From an uncultured Oscillibacter sp. (GTDB taxonomy: Bacteria; Bacillota; Clostridia; Oscillospirales; Oscillospiraceae), in contig CABUDN010000027.1 of assembly GCA_902490355.1 (NCBI GenBank), forward strand, positions 1-20,205: a DNA stretch of 20,205 nt. The letters run 5' to 3'. Positions 1 to 6,666 of the stretch are shown piece by piece. Positions within the stretch are counted from its first letter, which is position 1. Each line of letters starts with the position of its first letter. Both the position numbers and the translations under genes were made by a program. Under the pieces are notes generated by a model. The model searched no databases. It was not told the origin of the DNA and saw nothing but the letters and a program-made list of their open reading frames with translations.

Positions 1-51
1 CAAGCACGCGCATCCGGAATTGGCCTGACCACATGCATGAAGCCACTTGAT

Positions 52-88
52 AAAGAAAAGCACGCTGAAAAGCGTGCTTTTCTTTTTT
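52..88 (+). terminator. Strong intrinsic terminator, probably bidirectional
   Basis: Bases 52-66 and 71-85 are perfect 15-bp reverse complements closed by a GAAA tetraloop (67-70), and the 3' side runs into a T tract (78-88). The 5' arm is A-rich, so the minus strand also reads a stem followed by Ts and the element could stop transcription both ways. It presumably ends a gene lying before the window. Two frames close just upstream (TGA at 26-28 and TGA at 48-50), but the remaining tail is too short to identify that gene. Confidence 0.8.
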
Positions 89-556
89 GGCAGATGAGTC
101 TGATGTGTGAGAACTTGGTTTTACATACTGTTAATATGCTTGATAATTACGCATAGCCGCGGATGTTGCAAAGCTTGAGATGAATTCTTTGCATAAGGAA
201 CATCATACTCATTTTATCATGGTCCTGTTCTGGGGGTAACGATTTATGATAACCATGTGAGCAGACCTGTGATTTGCTATTAAGCTGTTTCTTTGAGGGC
301 ACCGGTATTTATGGTATGTGAATGTTATATATTTTAGAGATTACTGCCTGAAAGTTACCTGAGGAGCGAAGAAACTACAGTATTGCTTGACTATATAATA
401 AGGCAGTAGTACAATAATTCCAAAATATGCTATTTGTGCTGAAAAGATTTCCGTCATCCAAATGGCGGATTATCTATCAAAATTGTAAAGGCTTTCCTAG
501 TTGTGTAAATTAGTGGAGAAAAATAGGCGGTTCAAATTAGACGAAAAGGGGGCAAG
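89..556. other. AT-rich intergenic region with no recognisable gene
   Basis: No open frame with a ribosome binding site is seen on either strand. A weak 8-bp hairpin lies at 450-469 (TCCGTCAT/ATGGCGGA, one G-U pair) without a T tract. A poor sigma-A-like match, TTGTAA at 483-488 with TAAATT at 506-511 (17-bp spacer), could drive the gene at 557. A TATAAT at 394-399 has no acceptable -35 at the right distance. The composition is much more AT-rich than the rest of the window beyond about 1500, so this block may be acquired DNA or decayed sequence. Confidence 0.5.
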
Positions 557-1228
557 ATGATGGCTATTATTCGATGCCCGGAGTGTGGTAAAGAAGTCTC
601 AACAGAAGCTGTAGCGTGCCTTAATTGTGGATATCCTGTTGCAAAAATATTGAATTCAGAGAGCCAAACGAATATTACGGTGAACCAGACAGATAATACG
701 GAAAGTCAGACGAATCATCATTCAGAGCCAAAGAAAAAAACAAGCGGCGTGGCAATAGCGGTAGTTGCGATTATTGCTGTTGTCGGCATTCTTGTGGGAA
801 ACACACTCGGAAACAAGATCACGTATGATTCTGTAAAAAAAACCGAACTCTACAATGTGGAGCTGAGCATTGGGCTGAAATTGGGAATGGAAAAAGAAGA
901 AGTCGACGAATTGTTGGGTGAACCAGTGAAGGAGTTTGGAAATTATTTGTATACGGACTCCTATATGTATACTACCTTTTTTGATGGAAAACTGGCATCC
1001 ATGTATATTGAGTATCCCAATGATCGTTGGGTAACAGAAAATGAGTTGACAATTGATTCTCCGGGGGAAGATATAAAGAGCGCATTTGGAGAGCCTCAGT
1101 ATAATCCGGGTGATGACGAGTGGTGGTATTATATTACAGGAAATACGGTAAGTGGATTTAAGGTAGTAAATGAACGGGTATTTTCTATTTATATTTATGA
1201 TAGCAACGTAATACAGGGGGAAGAATAA
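557..1228 (+). CDS. Zinc-ribbon, membrane-anchored protein with two tandem BamE/SmpA-like repeats; function unknown
   Basis: This is a 223-residue protein. Residues 7-24 form a zinc ribbon of the CPxCG...CxxCG type (Cys7, Cys10, Cys21, Cys24). A polar Asn/Gln/Thr-rich linker follows (about 32-62), then one hydrophobic segment (about 64-82). The C-terminal part appears to hold two copies of a short unit: about 105-151 and about 163-213 each have an acidic helix, an LGEP or FGEP turn, aromatic strands and a final S(M/I)YI strand, as in BamE/SmpA-like folds. By analogy with zinc-ribbon/single-TM proteins of Firmicutes, the ribbon is probably cytoplasmic and the repeats outside; this is inference. 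AAAAGGGGG (544-552) supports ATG 557, with a second ATG at 560. Codon use is clearly more AT-rich than in neighbouring genes, suggesting transfer. No function is assigned. Confidence 0.8.
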   Translation: MMAIIRCPECGKEVSTEAVACLNCGYPVAKILNSESQTNITVNQTDNTESQTNHHSEPKKKTSGVAIAVVAIIAVVGILVGNTLGNKITYDSVKKTELYNVELSIGLKLGMEKEEVDELLGEPVKEFGNYLYTDSYMYTTFFDGKLASMYIEYPNDRWVTENELTIDSPGEDIKSAFGEPQYNPGDDEWWYYITGNTVSGFKVVNERVFSIYIYDSNVIQGEE

Positions 1229-1317
1229 CCGTTTTATCAGATGAAATTATCTGATCTGCGCACCTGTATGCCCTTGTAAGCTTTATGACAAACGGCTGCT
1301 GTGTATACATAATCTGA

Positions 1318-1356
1318 GTCGCCACGGACAATGCATTTGTTCGTGGCGACATTTTT
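1318..1356 (+). terminator. Intrinsic terminator of the zinc-ribbon gene
   Basis: GTCGCCACG (1318-1326) pairs perfectly with CGTGGCGAC (1342-1350). The stem continues through a G-T pair and ACAA/TTGT to a small TGCAT loop, and is followed by ATTTTTG. It lies about 90 bp after the stop at 1228. A smaller hairpin, TCAGAT/ATCTGA (1237-1254), lacks a T tract. Confidence 0.85.
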
Positions 1357-1391
1357 GTACAAACACCAACTGGAAGCGCCCTCCAAATTTT

Positions 1392-1436
1392 GCAAAGAAA
1401 ACGATTTTCTTGCACCTTGTCACTTGTTTTCTTTGC
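1392..1436. promoter_or_regulatory. Putative operator: three related half-sites around the KDG operon promoter
   Basis: GCAAAGAAAAC at 1392-1402 is repeated perfectly in inverted form at 1426-1436. Between them, TTTTCTTGC (1405-1413) is a third, one-base-shorter inverted copy, so 1395-1411 is itself an odd-length perfect palindrome (AAGAAAA-CGA-TTTTCTT). The central CG flanked by A and T runs recalls LacI-family operators, a family that includes KDG regulators and CcpA, but it does not match a good cre site. The right half-site overlaps the predicted -35, as expected for repression. The regulator is not encoded in this window. Confidence 0.5.
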
Positions 1437-1453
1437 GGCATGTATTATATAAT
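1424..1453 (+). promoter_or_regulatory. Sigma-A-type promoter of the KDPG aldolase / KDG kinase operon
   Basis: TTGTTT (1424-1429) and a perfect TATAAT (1448-1453) are separated by 18 bp, about 50 bp before the aldolase start. An alternative pairing is TTGTCA (1417-1422) with TATTAT (1443-1448), whose 20-bp spacer is less favourable. The -35 lies inside the inverted-repeat operator. Confidence 0.6.
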
Positions 1454-1505
1454 AACAAGTAAGCTCTCAAGGGGGCCAAACGAGTACACTAGGAGGAATG
1501 TAGCT

Positions 1506-2468
1506 ATGAATGATGTGCTGCAGCAGATATCCAACATTGGAATCATTCCTGTCATTGCCATCGAGGATGCCGAGCAGGCGGTGCCTCTGGCCCGGGCTTT
1601 GGTGGCCGGTGGTCTGCCTGCCGCAGAGGTGACCTTCCGCACCGCGGCCGGTGAGGAAGCGATCCGCCGGATTGCCAAAGAGGTTCCGGAAATGCTGGTG
1701 GGTGCCGGTACGGTGCTGACCAAGGAGCAGGCCGACCGTGCTCTGGCTGCCGGTGCACAGTTTATCGTCAGCCCCGGTTTTAACCCCGAGGTCACCCGGT
1801 ATGTCATTGAGAAGGGCGCTTTGATGATGCCCGGCACCGCCACGCCCGGTGAGATGGAGCAGGCCATGAGCATGGGCCTGGATGTGGTGAAGTTCTTCCC
1901 CGCTGAGCAGAACGGCGGCGTGGCCAAACTCAAGGCTCTGGCCGGCCCCTATACCAACCTGCGCTGGATGCCCACCGGCGGTGTGAACACCAAGAACATG
2001 ATGGACTACCTGGGCTTCGACAAGATCGTGGCCTGCGGCGGCACCTGGATGGTGAAGAAGGACCTGATCAACGGCCAGAAGTGGGACGAGATCACTGCCA
2101 TCTGCAAGGACGCTGTCAAGACCATGCTGGGCTTCGAGCTGCGTCATGTGGGCATCAACTGCGCCGACGAGGCGGAGGCGGAGCGCACGGCTCAGATGTT
2201 CTCCACCGTGTTCGGCTGGGAGTACAAGCCCGGCAACTCCTCCGTGTTCTCCGGCACGGCTGTGGAGTGCATGAAGACGCCTTACCTGGGTGAGCGCGGC
2301 CACATCGCCGTGGGCACCAACAATGTGGACCGGGCTATGTATCACCTGGGCCTGCACGGCATCACCTTTGATGAGTCCACCCGCAAGACCGATGCCAAGG
2401 GCAAGACCAAGGCCATCTATCTTAAGGACAGCTTTTGCGGCTTTGCTGTGCACCTGGTGCAGAAATAA
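1506..2468 (+). CDS. eda: KDPG / KHG aldolase with C-terminal VOC (glyoxalase-like) domain
   Basis: This cytoplasmic class I aldolase cleaves 2-keto-3-deoxy-6-phosphogluconate to pyruvate and glyceraldehyde-3-phosphate (and/or 4-hydroxy-2-oxoglutarate to pyruvate and glyoxylate). The 320-residue protein has an Eda TIM barrel at about 1-208: EVTFRT with Glu41, GAGTV (67-71), and VVKFFPAE with the Schiff-base lysine Lys129. GGT (178-180) probably contributes to the phosphate site. Residues about 212-320 are an extra VOC-like unit starting RHVGIN, with possible metal-ligand-position residues His214, Glu254, His266 and His316. Stand-alone Eda is about 210 residues, so this is a fusion. ATG 1506 is preferred because AGGAGG lies at 1491-1496; an in-frame ATG at 1410 falls upstream of the promoter. 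The KDG kinase follows after 51 bp, confirming the pathway. The role of the VOC domain is unknown. Confidence 0.93.
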   Translation: MNDVLQQISNIGIIPVIAIEDAEQAVPLARALVAGGLPAAEVTFRTAAGEEAIRRIAKEVPEMLVGAGTVLTKEQADRALAAGAQFIVSPGFNPEVTRYVIEKGALMMPGTATPGEMEQAMSMGLDVVKFFPAEQNGGVAKLKALAGPYTNLRWMPTGGVNTKNMMDYLGFDKIVACGGTWMVKKDLINGQKWDEITAICKDAVKTMLGFELRHVGINCADEAEAERTAQMFSTVFGWEYKPGNSSVFSGTAVECMKTPYLGERGHIAVGTNNVDRAMYHLGLHGITFDESTRKTDAKGKTKAIYLKDSFCGFAVHLVQK

Positions 2469-2519
2469 GCAGTAAGCGGTACATTTTATTACGAAGAATT
2501 GGAAAGGAAAAGTAAAATC

Positions 2520-3542
2520 ATGGCTAAAGTTGTAACGTTCGGCGAGCTGATGCTGCGCCTGGCCCCCAATGGATACTATCGCTTCTTCCAGAACGATCAG
2601 ATGCAGGCCACCTTCGGCGGCGGCGAGGCCAACGTGGCTGTGTCCCTGGCCAACTATGGCCTGGAGGCATCTTTCGTCTCCAAGCTCCCCGCTCATGCCA
2701 TCGGCCAGGCTGCCGTGGATTCCCTGCGTCACTTCGGCGTGGACACCAGCAAGGTGGTCCGCGGCGGCGACCGTGTGGGTATCTACTATCTGGAGAAGGG
2801 TGCTTCTCAGCGCGGCAGCGTGTGCATCTATGACCGTGCCCATTCCGCCATTCAGGAGGCCGATCCTTCTGAGTTCGATTGGGATACCATTTTTGAAGGT
2901 GCCGACTGGTTCCACTTCACCGGCATCACCCCGGCCCTGGGCCCCAACATGGTGGAGTGCTGCAAGCAGGCCTGCATCGCTGCCAAGAAGCACGGTGTGA
3001 AGATCTCCTGCGACCTGAACTACCGCGGCAAGCTGTGGACCCGTGAGCAGGCCCGCGCTGCCATGACCGAGCTGTGCCAGTATGTGGACGTGTGCATCTC
3101 CAACGAGGAGGATGCCAAGGACGTGTTCGGCATCGAGGCTGAGAACACCGATATCTACGGCGGCAAGCTCAACCACGAGGGCTACAAGAGCGTGGCCAAG
3201 CAGCTGGCTGACAAGTTCGGCTTTGAGAAGGTGGCCATTACCCTGCGTACCAGCATTTCCGCCAGCGACAACGACTGGGCCGGTATGCTCTACGACGGCA
3301 AGGATTACTGCTTCTCCAAGAGCTATCACCTGCACATCGTCGACCGCGTGGGCGGCGGCGACAGCTTCGGCGGCGGCCTGATCTATGCTCTGCTCAGCGG
3401 CAAGAGCACCCAGGACGCTGTGGAGTTCGCTGTGGCGGCTTCCGCCCTCAAGCACTCCGTGGAAGGCGACTACAATCGCGTCACGGTTTCCGAGGTGGAG
3501 AAGCTGGCCGGCGGCGACGGCTCCGGCCGCGTCCAGCGCTGA
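2520..3542 (+). CDS. kdgK: 2-keto-3-deoxygluconate kinase (PfkB/ribokinase family)
   Basis: The enzyme phosphorylates KDG with ATP to give KDPG, the substrate of the aldolase encoded just upstream. Together they take hexuronate- or pectin-derived KDG to pyruvate and glyceraldehyde-3-phosphate. The 340-residue protein shows the N-terminal PfkB signature (GGGEANVAVSLANYG, 33-47) and the C-terminal signature DRVGGGDSFGGGL (275-287) with the catalytic base Asp281; the usual GAGD is GGGD here. YYLEKG (89-94) and DLNYRG (165-170) fit KDG-type sugar kinases. GGAAAGGAAAAG (2501-2512) sets the start at ATG 2520; an in-frame TTG at 2499 would overlap this site and is less likely. The extreme C-terminus is Gly-rich. 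Other PfkB sugars are possible, but the gene pair makes KDG the likely substrate. Confidence 0.92.
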   Translation: MAKVVTFGELMLRLAPNGYYRFFQNDQMQATFGGGEANVAVSLANYGLEASFVSKLPAHAIGQAAVDSLRHFGVDTSKVVRGGDRVGIYYLEKGASQRGSVCIYDRAHSAIQEADPSEFDWDTIFEGADWFHFTGITPALGPNMVECCKQACIAAKKHGVKISCDLNYRGKLWTREQARAAMTELCQYVDVCISNEEDAKDVFGIEAENTDIYGGKLNHEGYKSVAKQLADKFGFEKVAITLRTSISASDNDWAGMLYDGKDYCFSKSYHLHIVDRVGGGDSFGGGLIYALLSGKSTQDAVEFAVAASALKHSVEGDYNRVTVSEVEKLAGGDGSGRVQR

Positions 3543-3563
3543 GCGCATCATACGCCAATGTGC

Positions 3564-3600
3564 AAAAAGACCTGCGGAATCATTCCGCAGGTCTTTTTTT
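3564..3600 (+). terminator. Bidirectional terminator between kdgK and the convergent acyltransferase gene
   Basis: A long perfect stem, AAAAAGACCTGCGGAA (3564-3579) against TTCCGCAGGTCTTTTT, is closed by a TCA loop and followed by a T run to 3600. The 5' arm starts with five As, so the minus strand also ends in Ts. It lies 21 bp after kdgK and 7 bp past the stop of the gene at 3608, so it can serve both. Confidence 0.92.
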
Positions 3601-3607
3601 GATGCTT

Positions 3608-4333
3608 TTATGACTGGAAAAACCACAGACTCAGGCACGCGTATAGAATCGGCTGGTGGAGCAGATAGATGAGGAGGGAATGACGGCCCATGGCGGTGAG
3701 AACCGGCACCCTGGGGCCGGGGGCGGCATCCTCCGGCCGCAGCCGCCAGAGAAAATAGCCGGTGAGGAACAGCAGCAGCCAGGGCAGCAGGGGGAAGTAG
3801 TCTGTGGAAAAAAAGCCCGGCGGCGGGAAGCCCAGATAGGCACTGAACGCATTGCAGTACCAGTTCTCCGGCAGATGGAACCATACCGTGCCGCCCAGGC
3901 CCACGAACCCGTCGGATACATTGCGCAGCAATCCGAAGAGAAAGAAGCTTCCCACCAGTCCCAGCCGGGCGGGCACCCGGCGCAAAATCCGCTCCAGGGG
4001 AATGAGCAAAAGGGAGGCGGACCCCAGCAGCGTCAGGACCCCGAACCGCACGGCATTTTCCGGCATGGCGATGAGGGTTACGGCGCTGACCAGGGCACCG
4101 GCGGCAAAGACGGTGAGCCCCCGGCGCAGGTGCCGGCGTCCCAGGGACCAGCAGTACCCGGAGAGCAGGATGAATGTCCAGCAGATGCTCTGCTGCCAGA
4201 AAAACGCCCCCTGTCCCCGATACCAGTCCCAGTCCATTCCGAACATCCACACCAGATCCCAGCAGGCATGGTAGGCGATCATGCTCACAAGCGTCAGCCC
4301 GCGGAGGGTATCCAGCCCGTAAAGACGGTTCAC
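3608..4333 (-). CDS. Integral membrane acyltransferase of the DUF1624 / HGSNAT-catalytic type
   Basis: This 241-residue polytopic membrane protein has about seven hydrophobic segments. It opens with LDTLRGLTLVSMIAYHACWD (residues 8-27), the characteristic DUF1624 start in which an Asp/Arg-Gly pair and a membrane-embedded His (His22) are conserved in heparan-alpha-glucosaminide acetyltransferase-like and YeiB/OpgC-like acyltransferases. The later MGRHSLLIYLLHQP motif is also typical of membrane acyltransferases. It probably O- or N-acylates a surface glycan or small molecule; the substrate cannot be told. The start is GTG 4333, preceded by GGAGG. That GTG sits within a 4-bp overlap with the end of the upstream GNAT gene, so the two are translationally coupled. 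Confidence 0.85.
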   Translation of the reverse strand: MNRLYGLDTLRGLTLVSMIAYHACWDLVWMFGMDWDWYRGQGAFFWQQSICWTFILLSGYCWSLGRRHLRRGLTVFAAGALVSAVTLIAMPENAVRFGVLTLLGSASLLLIPLERILRRVPARLGLVGSFFLFGLLRNVSDGFVGLGGTVWFHLPENWYCNAFSAYLGFPPPGFFSTDYFPLLPWLLLFLTGYFLWRLRPEDAAPGPRVPVLTAMGRHSLLIYLLHQPILYACLSLWFFQS

Positions 4334-4854
4334 GGCTGCGCCTCCACAGGGCGCTCGAAGAAGATCAGCGGCTCCGTGATGAGTCCCTGAAAGTCACACT
4401 CCGCCCGCCCGGCGTACCGGAAGCCCAGCCCGCGGTACAGACCGGCGGCGGGTTCGTTGCCGGCATAGGTGTCCAGCCGCAGGGCCTGGCAGCCCTGTCT
4501 GGCCGCTTCCTCCAGGGCAAACCGGACCATGGCACGGCCGTATCCCCGGCCTGCCTGGGCGGGGGGAATGCAGAGTGTGTGAATCACCAATACCTGCTGG
4601 GCAGAATAGGCCCAGTCAATCCCGGCATACTCCGGCAGCTGGGTCTGGTTGAGAATCATGCTGCCCCGGACCACGCCATCCTCCTCCAGAACGAACAGCG
4701 TTCCCTCAGACAAGGCGCTTTCCGCTGTGGCGCGGGTGGGGTAGACGTCCCGCACCCAATTGGTGTGGCCGCCGTGGAGTGCTTCGTGGTCCAGAAGCTG
4801 GAGATAGCTCTGCTCCACGGAATCGATATCGGCTGCTGTGGCCTTGCGAATCAT
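4330..4854 (-). CDS. GNAT-family N-acetyltransferase
   Basis: This 174-residue acetyl-CoA-dependent acetyltransferase has the GNAT fold throughout: MIRKATAADI (1-10, strand 1), VLVIHTLCIPPAQAGRGYGRAM (88-109) with the Q/R-x-x-G-x-G/A acetyl-CoA pyrophosphate loop at about 100-106, and LRLDTYAGNEPAAGLYRGLGFRYAG (126-149), the usual strand 5/motif B region with N-x-x-A-x-x-L-Y-x-x-x-G-F. The substrate is unknown. The start chosen is ATG 4854, since GGAGGGAT lies just before it; an in-frame ATG at 4872 overlaps that ribosome binding site and has none of its own. It is the first gene of a two-gene operon with the membrane acyltransferase. Confidence 0.88.
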   Translation of the reverse strand: MIRKATAADIDSVEQSYLQLLDHEALHGGHTNWVRDVYPTRATAESALSEGTLFVLEEDGVVRGSMILNQTQLPEYAGIDWAYSAQQVLVIHTLCIPPAQAGRGYGRAMVRFALEEAARQGCQALRLDTYAGNEPAAGLYRGLGFRYAGRAECDFQGLITEPLIFFERPVEAQP

Positions 4855-4883
4855 AGGATCCCTCCATACCAAATGCTTGTTTC

Positions 4884-4912
4884 ATGGTAGCATAAGAATG
4901 CCTGCTTTGCAA
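4884..4912 (-). promoter_or_regulatory. Promoter of the GNAT-acyltransferase operon
   Basis: On the minus strand, TTGCAA (4912-4907) is followed after exactly 17 bp by TACCAT (4889-4884), preceded by TGC as an extended -10. It lies 30 bp upstream of the GNAT start and diverges from the prfC promoter. Confidence 0.55.
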
Positions 4913-4949
4913 ACCCTTTGCAGGAGAGGAATTTGCGCATCACACGCCC

Positions 4950-4978
4950 TTGCAAACGGGGAAAAGTTGTGATAAATT
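4950..4978 (+). promoter_or_regulatory. Promoter of prfC
   Basis: TTGCAA (4950-4955) and TAAATT (4973-4978) have a 17-bp spacer, and TGA precedes the -10 (extended type). The gene start is 40 bp downstream with AAGGAGG at 5003-5009. The -35 hexamer is the same TTGCAA used by the divergent promoter. Confidence 0.55.
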
Positions 4979-5017
4979 ATATAAGTTCTGTATTTTGATA
5001 ACAAGGAGGCAGGTTTT

Positions 5018-6598
5018 ATGCCCACCCTGCAAGAAGAAATCTCCCGGCGGCGGACGTTTGCCATCATCTCCCACCCTGACGCCGGTAAAACCACGTTGAC
5101 GGAAAAATTCCTGCTCTACGGCGGCGCCATTGCCCAGGCCGGTGAGGTCAAGGGCAAGCGTGCCAAGGCTGCGACCTCCGACTGGATGGAGATTGAAAAG
5201 CAGCGCGGCATCTCCGTGACGTCATCGGTGATGCAGTTCCAGCACAGCGGCTTTTGCATCAACATTCTGGATACCCCCGGCCACCAGGACTTCTCCGAGG
5301 ACACCTACCGTACGCTGATGGCGGCGGACAGCGCCGTGATGGTTATTGACGGCGCCAAGGGCGTGGAGCCCCAGACCCGGAAGCTGTTCAAGGTCTGCGC
5401 CCTGCGGCACATCCCCATTTTCACCTTCATCAACAAGATGGACCGGGAGACCCGGGATCCCCTGGAGCTGTGCGAGGAAGTGGAGCGGGAGCTGGGAATC
5501 GACACCTATGCCGTCAACTGGCCCATTGGCTCCGGCAAGGAGTTCCAGGGCGTCTATGACCGGGAAAAGCAGCGGATTCTCTTCTTCTCCGCTGAAGGAC
5601 GGGGCAAGAAGGCCGGTTCCACAGAGGTATCCCTGGACGATCCGGCCCTGGAGGAGATGCTGGGCGCAAACCGGGCCGCGGCTCTTCGGGATGAGGTGGA
5701 GCTGCTGGGCGCGGGCCGGGAGTTCGACATGGAGGCGGTCCGCAACGGTACGCTCTCCCCGGTGTTCTTCGGTTCGGCTTTGACCAACTTCGGCGTGGAG
5801 CCGTTTCTGGAGGAATTCCTCCGCATGACTACCCCGCCTCTGAGCCGAACGGCGGACTGCGGCGTGATCGACGCGTTTTCCGAGGACTTTTCCGCGTTTG
5901 TGTTTAAAATTCAGGCCAATATGAACAAGGCCCACCGGGACCGGCTGGCCTTTATGCGGATCTGCTCCGGCAAATTCCAGCGGGAGGCAGAGTACTACCA
6001 CGTCCAAAGCGGCAAGAAGCTGCGGCTGTCCCAGCCCCAGCAGATGATGGCCGCAGAGCGGGAAATTGTGGACGAGGCCTATGCCGGAGACATCATCGGC
6101 GTGTTTGATCCGGGCCTGTTTGCCATCGGCGATACCATCACCGTGCCGGGCAAGAAGTTCCGCTACTCCGGGATTCCCACCTTTGAGCCGGAGCATTTCA
6201 TGCGGGTGTCCCCGAAAGACACCATGAAGCGCAAGCAGTTTATCAAGGGAACCGAACAGATCGCCCAGGAGGGTGCCATCCAGATCTTCAAGATCCCCGG
6301 CGCCGGTCTGGAGGAGGTCATTGTGGGCGTGGTGGGCACGCTGCAGTTTGACGTGTTTGAGTATCGGATGAAGAACGAGTATGGCGTGGACCTGTATATG
6401 TCCGGCCTGCCCTATGAGCACCTGCGTCTGATTACGCAGTGTCCCTGCAAGCCGGAGGATCTGGTGCTGTGCACCGGCTCCGCGATTTTGGAGGACTTCC
6501 GGGGCCGGCTGCTGGTGGCCTTCGGCGGCGAATGGTCCGTGGGCTTTTTGACCAAGCACAATCCCGGATTGGAGCTGGCCGATACTCTGTCGGTATAA
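5018..6598 (+). CDS. prfC: Peptide chain release factor 3 (RF3)
   Basis: RF3 is a cytosolic translational GTPase that removes RF1/RF2 from the ribosome after peptide release. The 526-residue protein is full length for the family. The G domain shows the P-loop SHPDAGKTT (18-26), switch I GISVTSS (64-70), DTPGH (85-89) and NKMD (139-142). SDWMEIEKQRGISVTSSVMQ and DTPGHQDFSEDTYRTL are the RF3 forms, distinguishing it from EF-G and TypA. Domain II follows from about 280 (FVFKIQANMNKAHRDR) and domain III from about 390 (KGTEQIAQEGAIQIF). AAGGAGG at 5003-5009 supports ATG 5018. It is a single-gene unit with its own promoter and a palindromic terminator. Confidence 0.97.
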   Translation: MPTLQEEISRRRTFAIISHPDAGKTTLTEKFLLYGGAIAQAGEVKGKRAKAATSDWMEIEKQRGISVTSSVMQFQHSGFCINILDTPGHQDFSEDTYRTLMAADSAVMVIDGAKGVEPQTRKLFKVCALRHIPIFTFINKMDRETRDPLELCEEVERELGIDTYAVNWPIGSGKEFQGVYDREKQRILFFSAEGRGKKAGSTEVSLDDPALEEMLGANRAAALRDEVELLGAGREFDMEAVRNGTLSPVFFGSALTNFGVEPFLEEFLRMTTPPLSRTADCGVIDAFSEDFSAFVFKIQANMNKAHRDRLAFMRICSGKFQREAEYYHVQSGKKLRLSQPQQMMAAEREIVDEAYAGDIIGVFDPGLFAIGDTITVPGKKFRYSGIPTFEPEHFMRVSPKDTMKRKQFIKGTEQIAQEGAIQIFKIPGAGLEEVIVGVVGTLQFDVFEYRMKNEYGVDLYMSGLPYEHLRLITQCPCKPEDLVLCTGSAILEDFRGRLLVAFGGEWSVGFLTKHNPGLELADTLSV

Positions 6599-6611
6599 GA
6601 GCAGAAGAAAG

Positions 6612-6656
6612 AAACAGCGCGGCTGTACCAATTGGTACAGCCGCGCTGTTTGGTTG
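6612..6656. terminator. 40-bp perfect palindrome serving as shared terminator of prfC and the convergent TPM gene
   Basis: Bases 6612-6631 and 6632-6651 are exact reverse complements with no spacer (arm AAACAGCGCGGCTGTACCAA). The plus strand continues TTTGGTTGTTG and the minus strand TTTCTTTCTTC, so it can terminate both genes. It lies 13 bp after the prfC stop and 15 bp beyond the TPM stop. Confidence 0.85.
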
Positions 6657-6666
6657 TTGAAAAGGT

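Noticed and set aside
1..50. C-terminal end of a gene entering from the left
   Set aside because: Two frames end just before the terminator, but fewer than 16 codons are visible and neither tail can be recognised.
1395..1408. CcpA cre site upstream of eda
   Set aside because: Compared with the cre consensus it has mismatches at both ends and an extra central base. It is better described as a different operator-like palindrome.
1185..1415. 76-codon minus-strand frame between the zinc-ribbon gene and eda
   Set aside because: It covers the terminator hairpin and operator region and has no ribosome binding site.
1467..4250. A 927-codon open frame on the minus strand across the eda-kdgK operon
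   Set aside because: It runs antisense to two well-supported genes, is of low-complexity His/Ala/Gly/Leu composition and has no ribosome binding site. It is a by-product of GC-rich codon use.
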